A stretch of 10,778 nucleotides of DNA, from positions 1 through 10,778 of the forward strand of contig WRFF01000050.1 in the NCBI GenBank assembly GCA_009778945.1, given 5' to 3'. Shown here in pieces: positions 1 through 6,230 of this stretch. The notes under the pieces were generated by a model that was given only the letters and a program-made list of their open reading frames with translations, had not been told where the DNA came from and searched no databases. A program made the translations under genes and the position numbers. This DNA comes from Clostridiales bacterium. Lineage in GTDB: Bacteria; Bacillota; Clostridia; Peptostreptococcales; Anaerovoracaceae. Positions within the stretch are counted from its first letter, which is position 1, and each line of letters begins with the position of its first letter.

Positions 1-1047
1 GGCGGGCAGATCCGCGTACAGCATGCAGGCGTCGCAGCGGCATCGGAGGCATCGCGCCGCCTCTGCGGCCGCGCCGGTTTCGTCAACCGGTATTTCTTCG
101 GGAAAGCTTGCGGGGATACGTTCCAATTTAAGCGGTGCAAGCACCATTTTTGTCGTACGTACGTCCTTCGGAAAAACCAGGTTGCCGGTCCGTAAAAAAG
201 CGTCAATCGCAGCGGCGGCCCGCAAACCGTGCGCGAGTGCCTCGCTCCCCGTATGCCCTGTCAGCGCGCCGCCTGTAAGCCAAACGGCGCCGACTTCGCC
301 ATATAGAGAATGGGCCAAGTGGTTTTCCTTTGATTCTGAGCCGGATGAACCGTCCCCTTTCGTCTCGAGCCGGATGAACCGTCCCCTTTCGTCTCGTGAG
401 CCGGATGAACCGTCCCCTTTCGTCCCTTTCGTCTCGAACGTTTCCCCGCCCTCTCCGGTGCAAACAAAGACCGCGTCAAAACCGCGGCCGGCCAGGTCTT
501 CGCGCTTTTCCACACAAGTGTTCAGATGCAACGTAACCGTTTCATTTTTAAACTGCCGTTCAATCTCGCTCTGCGCGGTCTCCAGAAGTTCTTTCGACTC
601 CCATCCGGTTCCGCAGACTGCGTCCCGCGCCTCAAAAATCTCCACGTCATATTTTTTCTGCGCAAGCCGAAGCGCGCACCCGAGCCCGCAGAGCCCCGCG
701 CCGATTATTGCGACACACTTTCCGCGCGCCGGCAGATTGTAAGATTCCGGGATTGCGCCTTCCGCGTCGGCGCAGACGGCGCGTTCAATCTCCCTCAGCC
801 GGATCGCGCCGCCTTTCTCGCGCATAGGGCACACCTTTTCGCAGGGCCGCTCGCAGATTCGGGACACGATCCCCGGGAAACCGGTCGCTTCGCGGTACAG
901 GCTGTACGCCGCCCGGCCCCGCCCCTGCTCCACGCGTTCCGTGAATTCGCGCACATCCAAGTGGAAGGGGCACGCCGCCATGCAAAAGGCCGGTTCGCTT
1001 GCGAGACAGCGGTCGAATTGTCCCAAAAAATCCACAACATCTTTCAT
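1..1047 (-). CDS. GltD-like FAD/NAD(P)-dependent iron-sulfur oxidoreductase (C-terminus cut by window edge)
   Basis: Reading the minus strand from the ATG at 1047 gives 349 uninterrupted codons to base 1, so the gene is partial at its 3' end. Residues 22-31 (CMAACPFHLD) and 65-74 (CERPCEKVCP) form the N-terminal cysteine-rich region typical of glutamate-synthase small-subunit-like proteins, which bind [4Fe-4S] clusters. Residues 111-140 are a Rossmann FAD-binding segment (GAGLCGLG, then EIFEA). Residues 255-284 (VWLTGG ... AHGLRAAAAID) resemble the C-terminal FAD-contact region of the family. C333, C336, C338 and C341 probably begin another cluster site. In this family such proteins move electrons between NAD(P)H, flavin and a partner enzyme; the divergent molybdenum hydroxylase at 2569 is a plausible partner (inference). 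Residues ~204-237 are encoded by an inserted tandem repeat, yet the frame is kept. A GGGGAGG stretch lies about 20 nt upstream of the ATG, farther than usual, so the start is uncertain. Product family fairly sure, substrate unknown. Confidence 0.8.
   Translation of the reverse strand, partial: MKDVVDFLGQFDRCLASEPAFCMAACPFHLDVREFTERVEQGRGRAAYSLYREATGFPGIVSRICERPCEKVCPMREKGGAIRLREIERAVCADAEGAIPESYNLPARGKCVAIIGAGLCGLGCALRLAQKKYDVEIFEARDAVCGTGWESKELLETAQSEIERQFKNETVTLHLNTCVEKREDLAGRGFDAVFVCTGEGGETFETKGTKGDGSSGSRDERGRFIRLETKGDGSSGSESKENHLAHSLYGEVGAVWLTGGALTGHTGSEALAHGLRAAAAIDAFLRTGNLVFPKDVRTTKMVLAPLKLERIPASFPEEIPVDETGAAAEAARCLRCRCDACMLYADLPA
338..435. repeat. Three tandem copies of a ~29-bp GC-rich repeat inside a coding region
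   Basis: Two perfect 29-bp units lie at 338-366 and 367-395. On the plus strand each begins GAGCCGGATGAACC and ends CCCCTTTCGTCTC. After a 2-bp GT, a third copy starts at 398. It is followed by a short duplication of CCCTTTCGT at 425-433 and ends CTC at 435. The steps between copies are 29 and 31 bp, so the middle copy is read in a different frame: copies one and three give GDGSSGS in the minus-strand protein, the middle one gives RGRFIRL. The core GGGGACGGTTC on the minus strand resembles short interspersed repeats I remember from Firmicutes genomes, often linked to REP/RAYT-type transposases. That link is from memory. I see no other copy in the window. Confidence 0.9.
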
Positions 1048-1115
1048 AATAAGAATCTTATCATATTCCTCCCCGAAAAAATGCGGCAGGCTGTACCCGT
1101 TAATTCATCGGAAAA

Positions 1116-1357
1116 GTCACTGAGAGTAATAAAAAGCTGAATTATTTATTATTTTGGCATGTTAAGGGGCATAAAAACCTGTCGGTATCTAGTAGAATGT
1201 CACTGCGGAATGAAAAAGACCTGTTTATTTATTATTTTTTGTCACTGCAAGTTCAATATTTGTTTTTTAGTGACAATTTCCCTGATTCGAGCGATTAGAA
1301 CGGGTAAAAATGGAGGAAAATTGTCACGAAATCAACCTTTTTCAAGAAAATAGTGAC
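1116..1357. repeat. Cluster of six GTCAC(TG) motifs in both orientations
   Basis: The pentamer GTCAC occurs on the plus strand at 1116-1120, 1199-1203, 1241-1245 and 1323-1327, and on the minus strand (as GTGAC) at 1270-1274 and 1353-1357. Three plus copies continue as GTCACTG. Two form a longer inverted pair: GTGACAATTTCC at 1270-1281 and GGAAAATTGTCAC at 1315-1327, separated by 33 bp. Six copies in 242 bp is well above chance for a 5-mer. They could be binding sites for a regulator of the flanking promoters or the decayed ends of a mobile element. No protein that would bind them can be identified here. Confidence 0.55.
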
Positions 1358-1385
1358 GTTTCTTCAACCCAATCGCTATTTTTCT

Positions 1386-1413
1386 TTGCAATACATCAAA
1401 ATTATGTTATAAT
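1386..1413 (+). promoter_or_regulatory. Predicted sigma-70 promoter with extended -10
   Basis: TTGCAA (1386-1391), a 16-bp spacer and TATAAT (1408-1413) preceded by TGT form a vegetative-type promoter with the TGn extension. Transcription would start near 1420 and run through the 47-bp tandem repeats before reaching the gene at 1659, giving a leader of roughly 240 nt. Pattern match only. Confidence 0.6.
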
Positions 1414-1448
1414 TTCAAAATAATAACATTTTTAATTTCAGAAACTAA

Positions 1449-1636
1449 AAGTACGGAATAGGCGCCAATAACCGGCAGAGGAAAACAAAAATCAGAAGTA
1501 CGGAATAGGCGCCAATAACCGGCAGTGAAAAACAAAAGCTAAAGGTGCGAGATAAACGTCAAGGGCAATCAATGAAGGACGAGAGCCGGAATCGCGAAAT
1601 AGGCGCCGACGGCAGTTGATGGAAAATAAAACAATG
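1449..1636. repeat. Tandem array, 47-bp period, four copies of decreasing similarity
   Basis: Units begin at about 1449, 1496, 1543 and 1590. The first two are nearly identical over AAGTACGGAATAGGCGCC and the following ~25 bases. The third is degenerate, and the fourth again carries AATAGGCGCC followed by GGCAG and an A-rich tail. The AATAGGCGCC blocks sit at 1457, 1504 and 1598, exactly 47 and 94 bp apart. Each good copy carries the palindrome GGCGCC. A period of 47 is not a multiple of three and the frames are interrupted, so this is non-coding. It lies between the predicted promoter at 1386 and the start codon at 1659, so it would be part of the transcribed leader. Confidence 0.8.
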
Positions 1637-1658
1637 AAATAGGGAAAGGAATCGAGAA

Positions 1659-2399
1659 ATGAACCTGAAAGATGTTCGGTTTTATGAAAACGAGGTAGAG
1701 GCAATCAAGCGGGAATTGGAAAGTTTGCCCGATGGGTACTTGATTAAACGAGGAATGATTTATTATGAAAGAACAGGTACTGTTCAAAAGGGGATAACGA
1801 AAGACCTCTCGAGAGTCAAGCGCCTGGTTCGCAAGGCGTATTTATTGCGGCGGCTGCAGAATCTCAAGTGTAATTATGCCTTAGCGAAAAAATTGACCCA
1901 ACAATATAAGGCAGAAGAGCCAATGGAAATTATTCGAGAATTGTCTTCTTTTTATCAGACATTTCCGGTTGATTATTTCTTTCATTCGTCTGCGCATGAA
2001 CGGTTTGAAAATATTCCGGAAGGAGGTGCGGGCCATACGGAAGGATTGGTCTATTTGACGAATTCGGGGCTTCGGGTCCGTTCTAAATCTGAGCGCACAA
2101 TTGCCGATGCATTAGACAAAAACGGAATTCCATATCGTTATGAGGCTGCTTTGACATTGGGCGACGAAAACAGATTTCCGGATTATACGATCACCAGGCC
2201 TTTCGACGGGAAGACTATTTTGTGGGAACATTTCGGCCGTATGGATCAAAGTTGGTATCGGCATAAAACTGTTGAAAAATTAGCCCTATACGCTCAATAT
2301 GGATTTTTTCCGTTTGACAATCTGATATGCACCTACGAACGAGATTTACAAGACACTGCCCACATACAGGCAATAATGAAAATATTTCTATTACGATAG
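1659..2399 (+). CDS. Orphan PD-(D/E)XK nuclease-like protein of a clostridial family
   Basis: The protein has 246 residues. The N-terminal ~110 residues are helical and charged (LPDGYLIKRG near 23-32; basic helix 52-82). The C-terminal part carries RSKSE (141-145), GIPYRYE (156-162), PDYTI (174-178), WEHFG (189-193) and a closing strand NLICTYE (221-227). Glu, Pro-Asp and Trp-Glu in this order are the hallmarks of a PD-(D/E)XK nuclease fold; E145, D175 and E190 are the likely metal-site residues, although the usual ExK lysine is replaced by the EH pair. From memory the layout matches a family of uncharacterised proteins frequent in Lachnospiraceae and other gut Clostridia. AAGGA at 1646-1650 is a good ribosome site 8 nt before the ATG. 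Codons are AT-rich, unlike the neighbours, which suggests horizontal acquisition. It stands alone, with no methylase or helicase partner visible. Function unknown. Confidence 0.85.
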   Translation: MNLKDVRFYENEVEAIKRELESLPDGYLIKRGMIYYERTGTVQKGITKDLSRVKRLVRKAYLLRRLQNLKCNYALAKKLTQQYKAEEPMEIIRELSSFYQTFPVDYFFHSSAHERFENIPEGGAGHTEGLVYLTNSGLRVRSKSERTIADALDKNGIPYRYEAALTLGDENRFPDYTITRPFDGKTILWEHFGRMDQSWYRHKTVEKLALYAQYGFFPFDNLICTYERDLQDTAHIQAIMKIFLLR

Positions 2400-2450
2400 T
2401 TCCCGTTTCCCGAACGCAAACAAATTGAATCAGGTTAGATTTCCTGTGAG

Positions 2451-2481
2451 GATTCCCGAAATTCTTTGATTTCGTGGAATC
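2451..2481 (+). promoter_or_regulatory. 12-bp hairpin overlapping the -35 of the promoter before the molybdenum enzyme
   Basis: GATTCC-CGAAAT (2451-2462) pairs with ATTTCG-T-GGAATC (2469-2481), leaving a 6-nt loop and one bulged T. It is not followed by a T-run, so it is a poor intrinsic terminator. Because it covers the predicted -35 box at 2466-2471 it could instead be an operator, or a weak terminator for the upstream gene. Confidence 0.5.
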
Positions 2482-2493
2482 TGCTGATATAAT
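2466..2493 (+). promoter_or_regulatory. Predicted sigma-70 promoter for the molybdenum hydroxylase operon
   Basis: TTGATT (2466-2471), 16 bp, then a perfect TATAAT (2488-2493). Transcription would begin near 2500 and leave a leader of about 70 nt before the start codon at 2569/2572. It is the best promoter match in front of the four-gene run and suggests independence from the upstream orphan gene. Confidence 0.6.
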
Positions 2494-2568
2494 AATAGAA
2501 ATCAAATTCAAGTTTGAAACAGAGTTATAGATTTTGAGAAGAATAACAACGACGTACGAAAGAGGTGC

Positions 2569-5436
2569 ATGATGAAACAACTGCGAAAATTGACACTGAA
2601 TATCAACGGAGCGGACCGGACCTTTGTGTGCGATCCGGAAAACGATACGCTCGCGAGCGTGCTCAGGCGGCTCGGCCTGACCGGCGTCAAGGTCGGCTGC
2701 GGCACCGGCGTATGCGGTGCGTGCAGCGTCATCATGGACGGCAAGGTGATCCGTTCTTGTACGCGCAAGATCAGCTCCATGAAAGACGGCCAGAAGATCA
2801 TTACGGTCGAGGGCGTGGGGACGGCGATGCATCTGCATCCGCTGCAGGTCGCGTTTATGGAAAACGGCGCGATACAATGCGGGTTCTGCACGCCGGGCTT
2901 CATCGTCTCCGCCTGGCAATTGCTGCAGGAAAATTCGGCTCCGACGCGTGAAGAGGTGCGCGATTGGTTCCAGAAGCACCGCAATATCTGCCGCTGCACG
3001 GGTTACAGGCAGATCGTGGACGCGGTCATGGACGCGGCGAAAGTGCTGCGCGGCGAATGTACGGTCGAGGACATCAAGGTGAAGATGCCTGCGGACAAGA
3101 AGTATTATGGGAAGGCTTTGGTGCGGCCCGCGGCGCTTGCGAAAGTGACGGGCGTCTGCGATTTCGGCGACGATGTGGAACTCAAGATGCCCGAGGACAC
3201 GCTGCACGTCGTGATGGTGCAGCCGAAGGTCGCGCACCATGCGAAAATAATCAAGGTACATGCGGAAGAAGCGGCGAAGATGCCCGGCGTCTACAAGATC
3301 GTCACATACAAAGACGTCAAAGGCTCCAACCGCCTGAATATGTTTCAGTTCCTGCCGCGTACGGTCGAGGGCGCGACGAAGCAGACGCACGTGCTGCTCG
3401 CGGAGGACAAGATTTTCAATTACGGTGATATCGTCGCGCTTGTCGCGGCGGATACGAAGCGCCATGCGCGTGAGGCGGCGTGCAAGGTCACGGTCGAATA
3501 CGAACAGCTCCCCGAGATGCTTTCCTATCTTGAGGCGGCTCTGCCTGACGCGGTGCGCGTGCATGAAGAACATACGAATGTCTGGAGCATGCAGCCGACG
3601 GTCAAAGGCGATCCGGACGTCAAAGGCCTGATCGACGGCGCCCCCCATGTTGTCTCCGGCAGTTTCTATTCGCAGCGCGAGCCGCATATGCCGATCGAAG
3701 GCGATACGGTGCAGGCGTACTGGGACGAGGACGGAATGCTGACCGTCCATTGCAAGGCGATGGCGATCTACGCGAATATCGGCGATATCGCCGAGGCGAC
3801 GGGCGTTGATCCCGAAAAGGTGCGTGTTGTCGAAAACCCGACGGGCGGCACGTTCGGATGGGGTATCGCGAGCGCGACATACGCGATCGCGGCGATTGCC
3901 TGCATGGCCTGCGACGACCGGCCTGTTGCGCTGTCGATGACCTACGCGGAGTTCATGTCCTTCTCCGGCAAGCGCGCGCCGTCGTTCACAAACTCACGTC
4001 TCGCGTGCGGCGAAGACGGGAAGATCATCGCAGCCGAGTGGGACAACGGGCTTGACCACGGCGCGTACAGCGAGCTCGGCGACGACCTCACGACGCGCAT
4101 CGCGCGCTTTATGTATTTCCCGTACAACGTGCCGAACTGTATGGGGCTCTCACGCGTAGCCGCGACAAACCATAGCTACGGCACCGCGTACCGCGGGTAC
4201 GGATCGCCGCAGGCTTACACCGCCTCCGAGGCGATGATGGATATCATGGCCGAGGAACTCGGCATTTCCCCGTTTGAGATCCGCTGGCGCAATGTGGCGC
4301 GCCCGGGCGACCTCAATATCAACGGGTACGAATACACGTCCTATCCGGGCGAGCAGATCATGCAGGCGATGAAACCTCTCTATGATGAGGCGGTCCAGCG
4401 CGCGAAGGATGCGGACAAACCGAAACTCCGCCGCGGTGTCGGGCTTGTCTGGGGCGGTTATAACGTCACGGAAGGCACCGCCGACCAATGCACGGTCGCG
4501 ATCGAACTCGGCAAGGACGGAAAATTCTATAAATACGACACCTGGCAGGATCAGGGCCAGGGCGGCGACATCGGTTCGCTCATGGTCACGCTTGAGGCGC
4601 TGCGCACGACGTTCGGAGGCGCCCGGACGATCGACAAGGATGACGTCGTGCTGATTCAGAACGACAGCAAATACTGCCCGGATCACGGCGCTACGGCTTC
4701 CTCGCGTTCGCATTTCATGAACGGCATTTCGTCCAAAGCCTGCGCGGAAAAGCTGTATAACGCCATGCTGAAACCGGACGGTACGCTCCGGACCTACGAT
4801 GAAATGGTCGCCGACGGGCTCCCGACGCGGTACGAAAACCAGTTCCTGAACGAGGAATTCGGCACGCTTGCGGACCTCGACCCCAACACGGGCAAAGGAA
4901 ATCCGACGCCGGACTATACGTTCGCGATGTTCCTCGCGGAGGTTGCGGTCGAGACGGCGACGGGAAAAGTCCATGTGCTCGCGATGAAGGCGGTCGCGGA
5001 CGTCGGCGTTGTCGGCAATATCGCGGCGGTCAAAGGACAGGTTTTCGGCGGCATGAGCCACACGATCGGCTTCGCGCTTTCGGAGGATTATGAGGATGTG
5101 CACAAACACAATAACCCGCTCGGCGCGGGCATCCCGACCGTCCTGGATATCCCCGACGACCTTGAGGTGACCTTCCTCGAAAACCCGCGCGCACAAAATC
5201 CGTTTGGTTCCTCCGGCGCGTCCGAAGCGTTCCAGTCGAGCGGCCATATGGCGGTTATCAACGCGATCGCAAACGCCTGCGGCGTGCGCGTCTACGAACT
5301 GCCGGCGACGCCCGAAAAAATAAAGGCGGGGCTTGATATCCTCGCAGCCGGCGGGAAGATCGAGCCGCCGAAACGGTATTTCCTCGGCTCGGATTTTTAC
5401 GAGGAGATGGAAGCCATCCGCAAAAATCCAATGTAA
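2569..5436 (+). CDS. mop: Molybdopterin-dependent aldehyde oxidoreductase-like protein (xanthine oxidase family, DgMop type)
   Basis: A 955-residue single-chain molybdenum hydroxylase. The N-terminal plant-type ferredoxin domain has C44, C49, C52 and C64. A second [2Fe-2S] helical domain has CGFC (104-107) and CRC (141-143). The remainder is the molybdopterin region: EPHMPIEGD (371-379), PTGGTFG (424-430), YRGYGSPQ (541-548), QGQGGDIG (662-669), and near the end SGASE (882-886), where E886 aligns with the catalytic Glu869 of Desulfovibrio gigas Mop (alignment from memory). The family oxidises aldehydes to acids, or hydroxylates related substrates, with water at a Mo-MCD centre and passes electrons through the FeS clusters. 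There is no FAD domain, as in DgMop. Several motifs differ from DgMop (see findings), and the tail is about 40 residues longer. ATG codons lie at 2569 and 2572; AGAGG at 2560-2564 favours the second. First gene of a likely four-gene transcript. Substrate unknown. Confidence 0.92.
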   Translation: MMKQLRKLTLNINGADRTFVCDPENDTLASVLRRLGLTGVKVGCGTGVCGACSVIMDGKVIRSCTRKISSMKDGQKIITVEGVGTAMHLHPLQVAFMENGAIQCGFCTPGFIVSAWQLLQENSAPTREEVRDWFQKHRNICRCTGYRQIVDAVMDAAKVLRGECTVEDIKVKMPADKKYYGKALVRPAALAKVTGVCDFGDDVELKMPEDTLHVVMVQPKVAHHAKIIKVHAEEAAKMPGVYKIVTYKDVKGSNRLNMFQFLPRTVEGATKQTHVLLAEDKIFNYGDIVALVAADTKRHAREAACKVTVEYEQLPEMLSYLEAALPDAVRVHEEHTNVWSMQPTVKGDPDVKGLIDGAPHVVSGSFYSQREPHMPIEGDTVQAYWDEDGMLTVHCKAMAIYANIGDIAEATGVDPEKVRVVENPTGGTFGWGIASATYAIAAIACMACDDRPVALSMTYAEFMSFSGKRAPSFTNSRLACGEDGKIIAAEWDNGLDHGAYSELGDDLTTRIARFMYFPYNVPNCMGLSRVAATNHSYGTAYRGYGSPQAYTASEAMMDIMAEELGISPFEIRWRNVARPGDLNINGYEYTSYPGEQIMQAMKPLYDEAVQRAKDADKPKLRRGVGLVWGGYNVTEGTADQCTVAIELGKDGKFYKYDTWQDQGQGGDIGSLMVTLEALRTTFGGARTIDKDDVVLIQNDSKYCPDHGATASSRSHFMNGISSKACAEKLYNAMLKPDGTLRTYDEMVADGLPTRYENQFLNEEFGTLADLDPNTGKGNPTPDYTFAMFLAEVAVETATGKVHVLAMKAVADVGVVGNIAAVKGQVFGGMSHTIGFALSEDYEDVHKHNNPLGAGIPTVLDIPDDLEVTFLENPRAQNPFGSSGASEAFQSSGHMAVINAIANACGVRVYELPATPEKIKAGLDILAAGGKIEPPKRYFLGSDFYEEMEAIRKNPM

Positions 5437-5451
5437 GACGACGGAAGCGGA

Positions 5452-6189
5452 TTGCGCGAAACGTTGAACTATCAGTGGACGGCGGAAAATATCAGGCGAT
5501 ACCGGGAGGCTGGCGCATACACAGGGTTTTACAAAAAACTGAGCGAGCTGGCCGAGCCGTGGCTTGACGTGTCGTGGACGCTCGCGGATCTGGGCTGCGG
5601 CCCGGGGCTGTTCGATTTTTTCCTCGCGCCGATGGTCTCGCGGATTACGGCGATCGATAACGATGAGGCCGCGATCGACAGCCTCCGTGCGGAAACGGAG
5701 CGCGTTTTATCCGCGCGGCCGGCGCAGCAGCCGGATACAGCGGGGAAGATCAGGCCGGTACTGCGGGATTTCGGCGGCCTCGGCGCGGACGAACGCTGGG
5801 ACGCCGTGCTGCTCGCCTTTGTCGGTGTGGACGCGCGGTTGTTGGACAGCCTGATCGAACGCGCGCGGAAGCGGGCCTTGATCTTTGTCCGCCCGCGTCC
5901 GCCCATCCCGGATGAGCCGGAAGTGCTGGGCGTACCTGAAACGGAGCGCCATCTGGCGAAGCGGGGTTATTCGTTCGAGAAGATCACAGCGGAGCTGGAG
6001 TTCGGGCAGCCGTTCCGCTCGCTCCATGATGCGGAGGCGTATCTCGCGGAACTCGCACGGCAGGATAAAGAGAAAGCCCGCGACGCCGAAAAGCATCTTG
6101 TCCTGACCGAGCGCTCGGAGTATCCGGTTTTTTTGCCGAAGAGCGTGGAAGTGAGTTTCTTTCCCGTAACGACCGGAAACGCTGATTGA
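5452..6189 (+). CDS. Class I SAM-dependent methyltransferase
   Basis: A 245-residue protein with the class I Rossmann-fold signature: motif I LADLGCGPGLFD (44-55), acidic loop ITAIDND (65-71), a mid-domain RDF (105-107) and WDAVLLAF (116-123) at the strand-4 position. The C-terminal half is less typical and charged. It transfers a methyl group from S-adenosylmethionine, but the acceptor cannot be told from the sequence. The start is TTG at 5452, 15 nt after the preceding stop, with GGAAGCGG directly in front; a second TTG at 5464 is an alternative, and there is no ATG before residue 61. The tight spacing implies co-transcription and perhaps translational coupling with the molybdenum enzyme, so a role in maturing or using that enzyme is possible but unproven. 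Confidence 0.82.
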   Translation: MRETLNYQWTAENIRRYREAGAYTGFYKKLSELAEPWLDVSWTLADLGCGPGLFDFFLAPMVSRITAIDNDEAAIDSLRAETERVLSARPAQQPDTAGKIRPVLRDFGGLGADERWDAVLLAFVGVDARLLDSLIERARKRALIFVRPRPPIPDEPEVLGVPETERHLAKRGYSFEKITAELEFGQPFRSLHDAEAYLAELARQDKEKARDAEKHLVLTERSEYPVFLPKSVEVSFFPVTTGNAD

Positions 6190-6230
6190 AAAATAAGGTA
6201 TAGTTTTTCTTTAGAAAAGATGGAGAATAC

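Larger units (their letters stand above)
1048..1658. other. 611-bp AT-rich stretch without a convincing gene
   Basis: This stretch separates the minus-strand oxidoreductase from the orphan nuclease-like gene. It holds scattered GTCAC motifs (1116-1357), an extended -10 promoter (1386-1413) and a 47-bp tandem array (1449-1636), each listed separately. A 64-codon open frame at 1159-1353 has no ribosome site and no recognisable domain, and it overlaps the repeated motifs; I do not call it. Base composition is clearly lower in GC than the flanking metabolic genes, which suggests acquired DNA or an eroded element (inference). Confidence 0.7.

Noticed and set aside
338..435. CRISPR array
   Set aside because: Units are directly adjacent with no spacers, only three copies, and within a coding frame.
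200..520. Suspected frameshift or pseudogene in the oxidoreductase because of the repeat insertion
   Set aside because: Reading codon by codon on the minus strand shows no stop or frame change from 1047 to base 1.
23..1140. Plus-strand open frames of 239 and 204 codons
   Set aside because: Low-complexity, Arg/Ser/Pro-rich sequence opposite the minus-strand oxidoreductase, which has clear cysteine and FAD motifs.
1159..1353. 64-codon plus-strand frame with Cys-rich start
   Set aside because: No ribosome site, overlaps the repeated GTCAC motifs, AT-rich random-looking sequence.
2215..3750. 511-codon minus-strand open frame
   Set aside because: It lies opposite the molybdenum enzyme, is rich in Arg/His in the manner of antisense frames of GC-rich genes, and has no domain; the plus-strand frame has full family motifs.
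4150..5247. 365-codon minus-strand open frame
   Set aside because: Antisense shadow of the same molybdenum-enzyme gene, with no recognisable motif.
6186..6204. Promoter TTGAAA with TATAGT before cysE
   Set aside because: The boxes are only 7 bp apart and no alternative -35 fits the TATAGT.
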